64,000 bases of DNA, from positions 160,989,608 through 161,053,607 of the forward strand of contig NC_073746.1 in NCBI RefSeq assembly GCF_029784135.1, given 5' to 3'. Origin of the DNA: Toxorhynchites rutilus septentrionalis (taxonomy: Eukaryota > Arthropoda > Insecta > Diptera > Culicidae). Position numbers and translations under genes: made by a program. Below the pieces are notes generated by a model that had not been told where the DNA came from, made no database searches, and was given only the letters and a program-made list of their open reading frames with translations. Position 1 is the stretch's first letter. Each line of letters starts with the position of its first letter. Positions 21,905 to 33,257 of the stretch are shown piece by piece.

Positions 21905-22260
21905 ATATACAGCCATTCCATGCCAAACCGATAAAGTGGTTCTCAGATTTTCGCCAAAAGTAGTAATTTTGTTCTTTATCGTAAAATATTAAACCCGTAT
22001 TTTTTTTTTTTTTTTATTAGGATGTCCATTTCCATTTTAGGTTGGTCCGAAAAGTCATTTTTTTCCACGTTTTACCAAAAATGACTGTTTTCAAAAAATT
22101 ATAACTTTGAACCACTGAACCGATTTGGATGATCGACATATCAAATTGAAGTCAATGAGCTATCCTTTTATTAATAAAAATATTGAATTTCGAGATCTAG
22201 TGTTATCTCGAAAAAAAAATTGTCAAAAATCGGGAGTCAGTGACTTTTTTCGGAATACGA
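21905..22260 (+). repeat. ACAGCCATTCC interspersed repeat, copy A
   Basis: Starts with CATATACAGCCATTCCATGC and contains CTTTATCG, a GGTCCGAAAAGTCA block and CCGATTTGGATGATCGACAT. The same blocks recur several times at 59201-60660 and 62246-62730. A piece from the later part of the unit (TTATTGATTGTAGTCG and on) lies at about 23740-23960. Non-coding. Confidence 0.75.
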
Positions 22261-22438
22261 AACAAAAAGTATGGTTAAGGGTGCCAATATAAATAGTTAT
22301 CTCGATGCGCTGGTTTTGCCACCAGTCAGTAAAAAGACAACGCGGTATAATTTTATCCAGCATACTAATCATACTGCCCCCTGGCCCGACTGGTTCATTA
22401 CTTTTTATTTCATCTCATGTTTACAATTAAAATTTCTT

Positions 22439-22622
22439 ATTTACTAACTAAATTTTGGGTCGCGCTAGAATCGTACGCACGCGTTTCCATGGTGCTGACT
22501 CTGCGCGAACCCCTGTTGTATAATCAAACCGCTATGTTGAACTTGCCCCTCGGAAATTTGGCGAATAAACAAAAACTAAAGTGGGGCTGGTTCGACATAA
22601 GCGGAACTAATAAGGGCGCTTT
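22439..22622. repeat. 184-bp near-identical dispersed repeat, copy 1
   Basis: Matches 44094-44276 with only three differences that I can find. The block includes TTTTGGGTCGCGCTAGA, CTGACTCTGCGCGAACCCC and AGTGGGGCTGGTT. Both copies are open in the same frame (FWVALESYARVS, then LTLREPLLYNQTAMLN), but no family is recognised. No TIR, poly(A) tail or clear duplication was found. Confidence 0.8.
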
Positions 22623-22714
22623 ATCTCCCCCTACTCAATGAGTTTTAGAGGAAACTAGTAGAGTTTCCCTAAAACTTGTTCATACGGCTAGTTTTTCCCA
22701 AATAACTGATATAT

Positions 22715-22945
22715 TGACGTAGGATTACGTCTATCAGGAACATATTGGGGTACAAATTGATAATCGAAAAACGAGCACATCGTGAAAATTGTCCAATTTC
22801 AAACGCTTATTGCTCAGCCATTTCACGATGGATTGATGAGATTTTTGCGTCAATCGATTTCTGCACTCCATAACAATTTTTGATATTGAAGAAAATAATA
22901 TATTACTTGAAACTAACTATCGAACAGTTCAAAAATCTCAACCCC
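22715..22945. repeat. Dispersed repeat, uninterrupted copy (empty site)
   Basis: GACGTAGGATTACGTCTATC through CATCGTGAAAATTGTCC, CAAACGCTTATTGCTC and ATTGATGAGATTTTTGCGTC. It is the undisturbed counterpart of 9331-9430 plus 10758-10925 and marks the TA into which the pogo-like element went. Confidence 0.8.
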
Positions 22946-22959
22946 TATCCTAACGGAAA

Positions 22960-23160
22960 TACCCACTTCTGATTAGTCGAAATTGACGACACATGCGGCC
23001 ACCGAAATGTGTTCCCTAACAGAGACATCAAAAACAAGCTGCCTGGGGGAAATCGGCATAGCAAATACTTGAAAGTAGGGAAAACTTTTGTTCCCTAACA
23101 GAGATTTCAAATTCAAGGTACCTGGGGAAAATTAGCATGTTAATACCCTCGTGGTCGATA
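22960..23160. repeat. Fragment with TTCCCTAACAGAGA units
   Basis: TTCCCTAACAGAGACATCAA and TTCCCTAACAGAGATTTCAA lie about 80 bp apart, each followed by a CCTGGGGRAAATNRGCAT block. This resembles, in inverted orientation, the tandem unit at 13860-14110. Confidence 0.5.
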
Positions 23161-23489
23161 GTTTAACAAAAGGCGCGCACAAATGGATAGTGTTCATTAT
23201 AACTAGCGTGGACATTGCTGATTGCATACGTGCTGACAAATAAGTTGGGGGCGATGTTTTTAGTGTTTAAGAATATTGAAGAATAGTAAGAAAATTAAAG
23301 AATTATGTTTCAATGAACTGAATAGAACTTATGTTTGATAGAATATAAATGAAATTTTAATTTGGAACTTTAATATTGGTTACTTCGTGAAATTTGATAT
23401 AAAAAATTTTTCTCTGTAATAAAGTAACACGTTTTTTTTTCTGGTGAGAAAAATTGATAAGTGTGTTCTCTCGTGATACGCATCACCCA

Positions 23490-23720
23490 ATGACTAATCA
23501 CCATCCTTCTATCATCAGTCGGTTGTGAACACTGGTGGAGTGAACAAACAATACCTAGCAACCAGACAAAACCGCTCTTTTTAGGGCCACCAAATCATTA
23601 TCGAAAAGTTTAACAATGTTATTCTTCAAAAATATCCAAAATCAGCATACAACAGATAGCCTAATGGAATCCTACGTCAACTATGCGGTCGTGTCTCGGA
23701 AACAACCCTCCTATGACTTT
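23490..23720 (+). repeat. GTCGTGTC repeat with histone stem-loop, copy in plus orientation
   Basis: About 230 bp matching 63421-63650 in reverse complement. Blocks: GTGATACGCATCACC, CTAATCACCATCCTTCTATC, CACTGGTGGAGTGAACAAAC, the stem-loop at 23573, CCAAAATCAGCATACAAC and the end ACTATGCGGTCGTGTCTCGG. No histone frame was recognised upstream of the stem-loop. Confidence 0.7.
23573..23592 (+). promoter_or_regulatory. Histone-type 3' stem-loop
   Basis: CGCTCTTTTTAGGGCCACCA: five stem pairs including one G-U, a 4-nt loop and ACCA. A purine-rich GAAAAG follows about 12 bases after ACCA, where a U7-binding element would sit in a real histone gene. Confidence 0.6.
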
Positions 23721-23734
23721 TATTTGATTTTTTT

Positions 23735-23965
23735 TAATGTTATAAAACAATATTGAACTCGCAAATGAAATGGATTTTATTTTCGTAATTATTGATTGTA
23801 GTCGCTTTTTATTGTTTTCATGACTTTGGCTTTGGCTATTTTTTTTATATTTTTTCTTGAAAGCTGAGGATTTTTTTCATAACATATCTCGAGATCAGAG
23901 ATGCTATTTTTTTTTTTTGTTTTTGAGATATGAATTTTCAAAGTACCGGTACCGGTAAGTTTCTT
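23735..23965 (+). repeat. Fragment of the ACAGCCATTCC repeat
   Basis: CGTAATTATTGATTGTAGTC, CATGACTTTGGCTTTGGC and CATATCTCGAGATCAGAGAT recur in the 59-63 kb tandem region. The start is truncated. Confidence 0.65.
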
Positions 23966-24003
23966 TCATTTTTTTTTCAAAATTGAATACTTTATTCTGC
24001 AAA

Positions 24004-25160
24004 TATGGTTACAAATTTAATATTCAAAGTATTGCCCATCGCTAGTCACAACTTTTTCACATCATTCTGGTAATTCACGGATCCCTTTGCGGAAATAATC
24101 GGTCGGTTTGTCGGCTAACCATGAATCGATCCAATTTTTGACAAAAGCTGGTGAACCAGGCCATGTTGCATTGATCGAAAAAGATATTAATCGGACGGAG
24201 CACTGTCTAGAGAATACGGCGGGTTGGATAGGATCTCCCATTTCAGCGTTTCCAAGTATGTTTTGACCGGTTTCGCGACATGCGGCCGAGCATTGTCGTT
24301 CTGCAAAATAACTTTATCGTGTCTTTGCTCGTATTGTGGTCGTTTTTCCTTCAGTGCACGGCTCAAACGCATCAATTGTCATCGGTAGAGGTCGCCCGTA
24401 ATGGTTTCATTCGGTTTTAGCAGCTCATAGTACACCACACCCAGCTGGTCCCACCAAATAGACAGTATCACCTTCTGGCCGTGAATATTCCGCGCGGCCG
24501 TCGATGTTGATGCATGGCCAGGGTATTCATACGTTGACCGACGTTGAGGATTGTCGTAATGGACCCACTTTTCATCGTAACGATTCGATGCAAAAAACCC
24601 TTTCTTTTATGCGTGGAACAGTTGTTCGCACGTGAAAAAACGACGTTCGACGTCTCGTGGCTTCAATTCATACGGTACCAAATGTCTAATCTTTCGAATC
24701 GTTCCCATTGCTTTTAAACGATCGGATATGGTCTTCTTCTTCTTTTTGGCTTTAAGAGGGTTTAAACTTTTCAGTTCATTCGCCTCTAGGCATGATCGGA
24801 TATGGTTTTCTGAGCTACTCCAAGTGTATCTACAAGTTCTTGTTGCGTTTGTGATGGATATTGATCGAGTAAAGCTTCCAGTTCATCATCTTCAAACTTT
24901 TTTGGCGGTCCGGAACGTTCTTCGTCTTCCAAGTCAAAATTATCACTTTCAAACCGTGTAAACCACGTCTGACACGTTCGCTCAGTCGGAGAATGGTCAC
25001 CATAAACTTCCTCCAAAATGCGATGACTTTCCGCAGCTTTTTTCATCATATTGAAGTAATGAAGTAACACTCCCCGCTTCAATTTTTTGACATATTCTGA
25101 AAAAGACGCGCTATGACCGCTATGACGAACCCAGCAAATGAAGTCCAAATGAGCTAATAT
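24004..25160 (-). pseudogene. Mariner (DD34D) transposase relic
   Basis: A near full-length but broken transposase on the minus strand. N-terminal HTH region at 25148-24786: MMKKAAESHRILEEVYGDHS, TCQTWFTRFESDNFDLEDEE and GVAQKTIS. The catalytic part follows: YDEKWVHYDNPQRRSTYEYP (first Asp), NIHGQKVILSIWWDQLGVVY, VILQNDNARPHVAKP (second Asp) and PPYSLDSAPSD. The last Asp is 34 residues after the second, giving DD34D. At least two stops and several shifts kill it. Terminal repeats were not clearly identified; AGCTAATATTTTGCG near 25153 may be part of the right end. Confidence 0.85.
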
Positions 25161-25965
25161 TTTGCGTTAGGTATATTATCGTGCAAATGAACATTTCGTA
25201 GCAAGTTCCAAAACTGCCCTGTTTTAATTTGCCCGATTTACGGTCTCCCCAACACAGATATCAGAACCAAGGTGCCTGCAAATACATGCGATAGGTAACG
25301 TCATTCAGTCAATAGGGAGGTTTGTACGCACGTTGGGTAGAATTAAAAAAGGAAATGTTACAAATGCGGAGTGATGTACTCGTATATTTGAAAACTCTGG
25401 ATGTTTCATTTGCTGGTTATGAAAGCGAAACAAAAACGCAAATAATTCAGATTTTGGTTCGAACTTTGGAAGGTCGGTGCCTTATTCAAACATTTAGTAA
25501 AACGGTTCAAACAATGAAATGGAAGACAATTATCATAATCTGAATTACCTACGTCAAACGCAGTGTGTGACATACATTGAAGCATAAAAATTAGTAATTG
25601 TATCAGATTGAAAATGTCAAATTTTATTCCAATAGGGCGCTTGCAGCGTGCATATGTATTAGTAATCTGTTGGGCAGGCAAAAGTGATCACTGCATAGGA
25701 TTTATATGGATCGACAAGATTGAGCTTTGTTTAAACAATTATTTTAGCGAAATAGTAATCAAAAATACATGCTACTCTATATTAATAACATGTGTACATA
25801 TGTGTCTTTACATATAAATATTTACTTTTAGTGTCAAATATACACGAAAAAAAAATTGAAATTGTTGATTAATATCTATGTAAGCAGATTGATTATTCAA
25901 AAAATTGCACAGTTACGGTGCAGATATCCTTAATCGGTGGTTAGTTCCGCCAAAAAGCGGTTGAT
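25161..25965. other. No recognisable feature
   Basis: A+T-rich; short frames only, no known motifs. Confidence 0.4.
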
Positions 25966-25989
25966 TATGTTTTTTTATTTATTTTGTGT

Positions 25990-26594
25990 TCAGTCTTCGA
26001 TGGACTCGTACAGACTAATCATAACTTATGCTAATAATTTAGGTCTACATATAAAACATTGACGGGTAATATGAAAATCGAATTGATCACAAACAACACT
26101 AAAGGCCTTAAGGCAGGAACAAACAGAGCTGTTGAATCCATAATTAGTCCTGTGTCTGGGAACGGCGATCAAAGCAGATTGTCACAGCTGTTGCAGTAGT
26201 ACGACAAGTGGTATTTCTTGTAGAAGATCAGGGCAGTCAATGTTGTTCGTCAGGACGTCGAATATGAAGAGCTGTTGTAGTCTCAACCTTCTTATCGACA
26301 GGAGCACAAGATCAGACGGCAACGATCTTGGTAATCAGGAAGATTTAAGGGATCATTCCATGGCAGGTTCCGAAGTGCGAAACGTAAAAACAGCTTTTGG
26401 ATACGCTCGATTCTTATTATCTGGTACGCGTGATAAGGTGCCCAAACCGGAACAGCGTATTCCAAGATGCTTCGCACTAATGCGCAAAAAGCGATTTGAG
26501 TGCATACACATCAGTTAGCTGAGCAGCATTACGGCGAATAAAACCAAGCACGGAGAAGGAGTTTGCAGTAGTAATGGAAACGTGCTCGTGAGAT
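25990..26594 (-). pseudogene. LINE ORF2, C-terminal part
   Basis: Minus-strand pieces: ITTANSFSVLGFIRRNAAQL, TDVYALKSLF, MRSILEYAVPVWAPYHAYQ, RIQKLFLRFALRNLPW, FIFDVLTNNIDCPDLLQEI and VVCDQFDFHITRQCF. The SILEYxxPVWxPY motif is typical of jockey/CR1-group ORF2. A shift lies near 26487, and a premature stop follows the LLQQL block. Confidence 0.8.
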
Positions 26595-27940
26595 CAGTGT
26601 TTGCCAAATGATCCACTCATTGATCAGCTTTCGTTCGTTCAAATATGATCTTTCAGGAAACATTTCCCCCAGCGGTATTCTTTTGTTGTTATGTGTTGCA
26701 AATCACGACACAAAAGAGAACGAGACAACTCTGCATCGGCAGCTAGAGGAAGGCAGCCCAATGTGCCGGTGAGAGATGTGTTGGCTCGGTTAGACCTTGA
26801 TTACATGTCCCAAATATATGTTTTCCTTAAATCTATCGATGTTCGTGTGTGATTATCCTTATATCCTTATACCCTCCATTTCTTCCTTTGTGAGTAATTG
26901 GTCCGCTTGCTATAAACAGAAGAATGAAATGTAAATTCACAACTGATGTACGAATAGATTTAAGAATTAAGTGTGTGTGATTATCAACATTGTAATAATT
27001 TCCTTATACCCCATCCTTTTCCTGAGAAAATGTCACCCTTTTAATCTCGAGTCCACCACGAGTAATCGGTTTCCCACATTACTAACCATAGATTTAAGAA
27101 AATTGTTCATATATATAGTTTTAAAAATATATTTAAGATTTCGGCTCCTTTAAACTTATGTAACTGAGCCTGTAAAAATAAACGAATTTATAAAAAAAAA
27201 AAACTCTGCATCGGCTCGCACTTTATTGCACACCAGCATGCAAGAAAAGCTATCATATAAGCTTTTGGTCAGAAAGCTTATTTTCTTCTTTGCCTCTAAC
27301 ATATGCATATCTACCTCTCCATGCATCATGAAACAACAGGATCGTACGGACCACGCAAAGCGAAAGATTCATATTCAGCTAATGTAGCAGATCCTGATCT
27401 TTAAGTCTCAGAGAGTGCAAACTATATTATTATTTAGCTCGATAGAGGCTAAGGGAGGGTAGTCAGATTATATTTTCCATTTTTAACGCCGCTATCCCTT
27501 GAAATATGTATATTCATATAGACCGCATAGTTTTACTAGCAACACCGCTCCAGTGAGAAGCAAAAACTCTCGCGTTTTATCTCTTTTCCCATTCGCTGCT
27601 CTCCGCAAATGGTGACTGAATGATGACGTAATTTTTCTTGTATCATTTATTGCTTTGCACTTTTCTGTGCAGTGGGTTTCGCTATAGTAAAATGGGACGA
27701 TATATGCGGTTCAAACTTGTATGCAGGCTTCGAAAATGGTATGCGATGTTTGATACAGATCGGATATGCAATCAACAGTCTTCGTTCCTCTCTTAGTTTA
27801 ATCACTAAATGTTACACAAGTGATTACTGACATTCATACAAGTATCTGAATGCTCCTCTCATATTTGGTTATATGTTCGTGAGAGTTTACTTGCATGACA
27901 CATTGTGTATCAATCGATTTTGATCGAAATCCAAACACTG
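26595..27940. mobile_element. hAT-like non-autonomous element inserted in the LINE
   Basis: Ends CAGTGTTTG (26595) and CAAACACTG (27940). Flanks CGTGAGAT (26587-26594) and CGTGAAAT (27941-27948) are an 8-bp duplication with one mismatch, diagnostic of hAT-type transposition. The right ~410 bp recur at 1734-2144. No transposase is encoded. It itself contains the LINE tail at 26741-27201. Confidence 0.8.
26741..27201 (+). mobile_element. 461-bp truncated LINE tail with 14-bp target duplication
   Basis: The direct repeat AACTCTGCATCGGC lies at 26727-26740 and 27202-27215. Between them are the last ~35 codons of the RNase-H LINE ORF2 (RQPNVPVRDVLARLDLDYMS, then QIYVFLKSIDVRV and a stop), the 3' UTR ending ACTGAGCCTGTAAAAATAAA, and a run of A. 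The same end occurs at 16301-17409. A textbook product of target-primed reverse transcription with heavy 5' truncation. Confidence 0.88.
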
Positions 27941-27948
27941 CGTGAAAT

Positions 27949-28387
27949 CGAAGTTCACAATCCATTATCACTCCCAAGTCGCGAATAGACTGTACGCGCT
28001 CCACAGGAGCACTGTAGATCCGATATTGGTGTGAGGATAAAGATCGACTGCGGCTAAAAGTGATCGCTTTGCAATTGTTTTTGTTCATACTCACACTATT
28101 CTCGTTGCACCAGTTCAGGAAGATGTCGATGTCGGTTCGCAGTCAATTAGAAATGCGATGGCACGAAAAATTTTGAGGTCGTCGGCAGAAAGCAGCTTTT
28201 CGGAGGCTATACGAAGGCAGACATCGTTGATGAAGTGGACAAATAGCAAAGGGCCCAGCACACTCCCTTGCGGTACGCCAGACGGTATGTTGAATGTGCT
28301 GGATCGTGATGAGTTGAGCTGTACAAATGCCTTTGGATCCGTTAGATACGACAATAGTCAGGCCGCAATCTAAGTCGGGAAACCAGG
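27949..28387 (-). pseudogene. LINE reverse transcriptase fragment
   Basis: Minus strand: SYLTDPKAFVQLNSSRSSTF, then SGVPQGSVLGPLLFVHFIND (RT motif B region), LSADDLKIFR (the F/YADD box with Ser in place of the aromatic residue), and NKNNCKAITFSRS to SIRDLGVIMDCELRFH. The stop just before LLSYLT is probably a mutated Trp codon. Upstream RT motifs are lost at the satellite boundary. Confidence 0.85.
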
Positions 28388-28390
28388 AAT

Positions 28391-30660
28391 GCGATGCGAT
28401 GCGATGCGATGCGATGCGATGCGATGCGATGCGATGCGATGCGATGCGATGCGATGCGATGCGATGCGATGCGATGCGATGCGATGCGATGCGATGCGAT
28501 GCGATGCGATGCGATGCGATGCGATGCGATGCGATGCGATGCGATGCGATGCGATGCGATGCGATGCGATGCGATGCGATGCGATGCGATGCGATGCGAT
28601 GCGATGCGATGCGATGCGATGCGATGCGATGCGATGCGATGCGATGCGATGCGATGCGATGCGATGCGATGCGATGCGATGCGATGCGATGCGATGCGAT
28701 GCGATGCGATGCGATGCGATGCGATGCGATGCGATGCGATGCGATGCGATGCGATGCGATGCGATGCGATGCGATGCGATGCGATGCGATGCGATGCGAT
28801 GCGATGCGATGCGATGCGATGCGATGCGATGCGATGCGATGCGATGCGATGCGATGCGATGCGATGCGATGCGATGCGATGCGATGCGATGCGATGCGAT
28901 GCGATGCGATGCGATGCGATGCGATGCGATGCGATGCGATGCGATGCGATGCGATGCGATGCGATGCGATGCGATGCGATGCGATGCGATGCGATGCGAT
29001 GCGATGCGATGCGATGCGATGCGATGCGATGCGATGCGATGCGATGCGATGCGATGCGATGCGATGCGATGCGATGCGATGCGATGCGATGCGATGCGAT
29101 GCGATGCGATGCGATGCGATGCGATGCGATGCGATGCGATGCGATGCGATGCGATGCGATGCGATGCGATGCGATGCGATGCGATGCGATGCGATGCGAT
29201 GCGATGCGATGCGATGCGATGCGATGCGATGCGATGCGATGCGATGCGATGCGATGCGATGCGATGCGATGCGATGCGATGCGATGCGATGCGATGCGAT
29301 GCGATGCGATGCGATGCGATGCGATGCGATGCGATGCGATGCGATGCGATGCGATGCGATGCGATGCGATGCGATGCGATGCGATGCGATGCGATGCGAT
29401 GCGATGCGATGCGATGCGATGCGATGCGATGCGATGCGATGCGATGCGATGCGATGCGATGCGATGCGATGCGATGCGATGCGATGCGATGCGATGCGAT
29501 GCGATGCGATGCGATGCGATGCGATGCGATGCGATGCGATGCGATGCGATGCGATGCGATGCGATGCGATGCGATGCGATGCGATGCGATGCGATGCGAT
29601 GCGATGCGATGCGATGCGATGCGATGCGATGCGATGCGATGCGATGCGATGCGATGCGATGCGATGCGATGCGATGCGATGCGATGCGATGCGATGCGAT
29701 GCGATGCGATGCGATGCGATGCGATGCGATGCGATGCGATGCGATGCGATGCGATGCGATGCGATGCGATGCGATGCGATGCGATGCGATGCGATGCGAT
29801 GCGATGCGATGCGATGCGATGCGATGCGATGCGATGCGATGCGATGCGATGCGATGCGATGCGATGCGATGCGATGCGATGCGATGCGATGCGATGCGAT
29901 GCGATGCGATGCGATGCGATGCGATGCGATGCGATGCGATGCGATGCGATGCGATGCGATGCGATGCGATGCGATGCGATGCGATGCGATGCGATGCGAT
30001 GCGATGCGATGCGATGCGATGCGATGCGATGCGATGCGATGCGATGCGATGCGATGCGATGCGATGCGATGCGATGCGATGCGATGCGATGCGATGCGAT
30101 GCGATGCGATGCGATGCGATGCGATGCGATGCGATGCGATGCGATGCGATGCGATGCGATGCGATGCGATGCGATGCGATGCGATGCGATGCGATGCGAT
30201 GCGATGCGATGCGATGCGATGCGATGCGATGCGATGCGATGCGATGCGATGCGATGCGATGCGATGCGATGCGATGCGATGCGATGCGATGCGATGCGAT
30301 GCGATGCGATGCGATGCGATGCGATGCGATGCGATGCGATGCGATGCGATGCGATGCGATGCGATGCGATGCGATGCGATGCGATGCGATGCGATGCGAT
30401 GCGATGCGATGCGATGCGATGCGATGCGATGCGATGCGATGCGATGCGATGCGATGCGATGCGATGCGATGCGATGCGATGCGATGCGATGCGATGCGAT
30501 GCGATGCGATGCGATGCGATGCGATGCGATGCGATGCGATGCGATGCGATGCGATGCGATGCGATGCGATGCGATGCGATGCGATGCGATGCGATGCGAT
30601 GCGATGCGATGCGATGCGATGCGATGCGATGCGATGCGATGCGATGCGATGCGATGCGAT
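28391..30660. repeat. Perfect (GCGAT)454 pentanucleotide satellite
   Basis: 2270 bp of uninterrupted GCGAT units (454 copies) with no variant base that I can find. It starts directly after LINE sequence (AACCAGGAAT) and ends at CAATGTTCATCG. All six frames stay open across it because the 15-nt period contains no stop: Ala-Met-Arg-Cys-Asp on plus, Ile-Ala-Ser-His-Arg on minus. The resulting 766-835-codon frames are artefacts. It has one CpG per five bases. Homogeneity implies recent expansion, or an assembly/polishing effect. Confidence 0.97.
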
Positions 30661-31250
30661 CAATGTTCATCGATCCAATTCCACCCAGTTATGTTCCACA
30701 CTCGTATTCATAAATCATTTTCAGTTACATTGCTCGAGCTAAAAACATTAAAAAAATTCACTTTACCCGACATGTTAGACTTTCATTTTACCCCATATAT
30801 ATTTCGGTTAGACGTAGTCCCACGTCAATATTGAAATTGAAAATCAACGACCTTCCTTTATGACGACGAAGTTCCAATAAAGGTTTCTAAACTTATTGAA
30901 ATATGACGGGTCTTTCATTGTGGACTTCTTAACTTGCTTTGAATACATTTTTCAACTAATTTGTTTTGAAGATGTTTCAAAAAACGACTTCACATCCATT
31001 TAACGAACCACAGATTTCAACGTAACCAAAAATTGAACGAAAATGTTGTAAACCTCAAACAGCGGCAACTAGACATGCTTGATTTGTTGAGGTTGAGTTT
31101 CAGTTGACCCGTGTGCTGACTAATATTCAATCGGTAATTGGGATTATATTTAATGGACAACATTACACCAGTATACAACAAACAATTAACATAAAATCTA
31201 ATCATAACACAAAACATACCTTAAATTGAACAAATTCAATCAGTTTGGCA
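30661..31250. other. Spacer with one degenerate palindrome and a short repeat
   Basis: GACGTAGTCCCACGTC at about 30811 is a remnant of the palindrome family. The GTTGAGGTTGAGTTTCAGTT block near 31085 is the inverted match of 18826-18870. Nothing else is supported. Confidence 0.5.
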
Positions 31251-32200
31251 GCGTACACTTTTGACAGTAACGTTGAACCAAACGAGTGCGCACCCAACCG
31301 TGCGAAGATTGATTAGCTCTTAACGAGATAAAATAGGTTACTTCCACGCGTGTGTAGGCATTCCATCAAACGCACCGTTTGCCCTCTCCTAACGCTGAAG
31401 CTTTCCGTATGGTACGAATCACATGCCAATCCATGTTGGAATGCCAAGAGTTCCATTAAACATATTCCAAATGGGTGCTTTGGTGTGCCTTCAAGATACA
31501 AGGCGTAGCTTTTTTTTCTTGTCGTTATCGTCACCAAGGCGCATATCGGCAGACCCCCGAGCTGAAGAGTGTTTACTTTTTGTGCGCGCCATTCAATTAG
31601 GAGGAAGGACATGAGAGGGTACGGTACTGTCGTAGCGGGAGGGAGGATAGGATTCTTAATGTTGGCCAAATATCCTTCTAATGCCCTTACCTCATGACAC
31701 ACGACTGCTTGCCCCTCCAGATTAACAGAGCTCATGCGAAAGCACCGAATGAATAGGCCTTATTTTACAGTTTGCTCTCTTAATTAAGACGAAACACTGG
31801 AAACATTTTAATGTCATCTTAATTGCACAATAAAGAGGTAGGTACATAATGATAATTACTATGGCGTGAACTAGAGAGGAAACGAATGTGATGGTGTGAT
31901 GGCCGGGAGACGAGGAACAAGGAGGCCCACCCCCTGGGAAAGAAGGGGATATCACGAGAAAAATGCTTGTGTGTAATTAGTACAGCTGGTGAGTTTGTGC
32001 TGATCAAACTAGGACCGAATTCTCCGCAGCCGGAATGGGGCGTTTCGATGGGTGTGTAGCAATCTCCACACCGAATCGGGGAAAGCGTTAGATGAAACTT
32101 TGTGCGGTGAATACGTTTGCTTAGGTGTTATTCCGTTACCGAGAACATACACTAGCAAGCGTCGAAAGTTTGACGTTGTTTCCGGGCACTTCTAACACTA
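31251..32200. other. Low-repeat stretch, no gene recognised
   Basis: Higher G+C than the flanks. A 140-codon minus frame (31735-31313) has no domain that I recognise and overlaps a plus frame of 63 codons. Possibly unique host DNA. Confidence 0.4.
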
Positions 32201-32550
32201 ATTTACCCAAATATGTTGATACAATTTGATTCAGTTCACTTGATGCAGCTATTCATGCGATATATAAATTAACACAGGCCATCTCAACAAATTTCTTCTG
32301 TAAACAAAATTGATAGGTTTTTCGAGAAGAGACTGCCTTCTATATGTTTTAAGCAAATCGTGAAGATCATTATCCGGCTCAATTATTTATAAGGGCACTG
32401 ACTTGAATCATTTCTAAAAATATGAATAAGAGTGTCATAGCCTCGGTTCATTCACCTATTTATCAGAATTATGAAACGTTGATGTCTAGAATATTTTATG
32501 AATGGTGACCCTAAAATGTAAGGACCATAAAGGTTTATTTCGACTCCCGT

Positions 32551-32683
32551 ATAAAATCATATATATATTTTCTACCAGTTAGTGTAGTTCATGAGTGTAA
32601 TAAAAGAGTAAAATAAATATAAAATCATATATATATTTTCTACCAGTTAGTGTAGTTCATGAGTGTAATAAAAGAGTAAAATT
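32551..32683. repeat. Two perfect tandem copies of a 68-bp unit
   Basis: The unit from ATAAAATCATATATATATTT through TCATGAGTGTAATAAAAGAG begins at 32551 and again at 32619. The copies look identical over about 65 bp, so the duplication is recent. Confidence 0.9.
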
Positions 32684-32689
32684 AGGCCA

Positions 32690-33250
32690 AATAGGGAATT
32701 TTTCTGTCTTTGTTATGTTCATGTTTTAATTTGTGGATGATGACTATTATTACATTCATGTGCTAACTATTGAAGCGATTTTCACAGGTATTGTCTATTT
32801 CATACAATCAGCTATTTTTTTTCGGAAGATCGATAGTATTCATGTACTTTAATGATCCCATATGGCTGGCACATTCGAACTTCGATAATTTAGATATGAG
32901 ATTTTCGATTATTTTCGCAATCTTTGAAACGTGTCATGTATACATTTTTTTATATTAGTTTTTTCTATTTCTAGTATCTTCATGAAGTTTAATTTAATAA
33001 TATATTTTCTGGATTTACTATTGCTCAATGTATATTCAACATACTACGTTGGTTGAAGAATATACAGTGAGCGACGCTACACCCAAAATCAATATTGAGC
33101 ACATTGTTTGACATTATTTCACACATTACTTAAAATGAGCTTGAATGTATCATTTAAAGAGCTTCTCCAGTACTGTATTTACTCATGCAAGAGGTGAGTT
33201 TGTGTATAAAACATACTACATGGGCTGAAAAGTTCCGGGATTTTGATTGA
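32690..33250. other. No recognisable feature
   Basis: A+T-rich spacer. The GGGCTGAAAAGTTCCGGGAT block near 33223 resembles a terminal sequence of mariner-like elements, but no partner end was found. Confidence 0.35.
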
Positions 33251-33257
33251 AAACTGT

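Larger units (their letters stand above)
25970..28387 (-). mobile_element. Jockey/CR1-like LINE, split by a nested hAT-like element
   Basis: The coding strand is minus. Part 1 (28387-27941) carries reverse transcriptase; part 2 (26594-25970) carries the thumb/C-terminal part, a stop, and a tail ending at the T-run near 25975-25985. Residues at the two break points join naturally: DCELRFH on one side and EHVSITTANSFSVLGFIRRN on the other. So it was one element interrupted by 26595-27940. Its 5' side is cut by the pentanucleotide satellite at 28391. Several stops and shifts are present. Confidence 0.8.

Noticed and set aside
28327..30834. Open frames of 766-835 codons on both strands
   Set aside because: They are the translation of a pentanucleotide array whose 15-base period has no stop in any frame; not genes.
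31313..31735. 140-codon minus frame as a gene
   Set aside because: No recognised motif or neighbouring exon; kept only as part of an unassigned stretch.
33215..33245. Mariner end GGGCTGAAAAGTTCCGGGAT
   Set aside because: No partner end or transposase sequence nearby.
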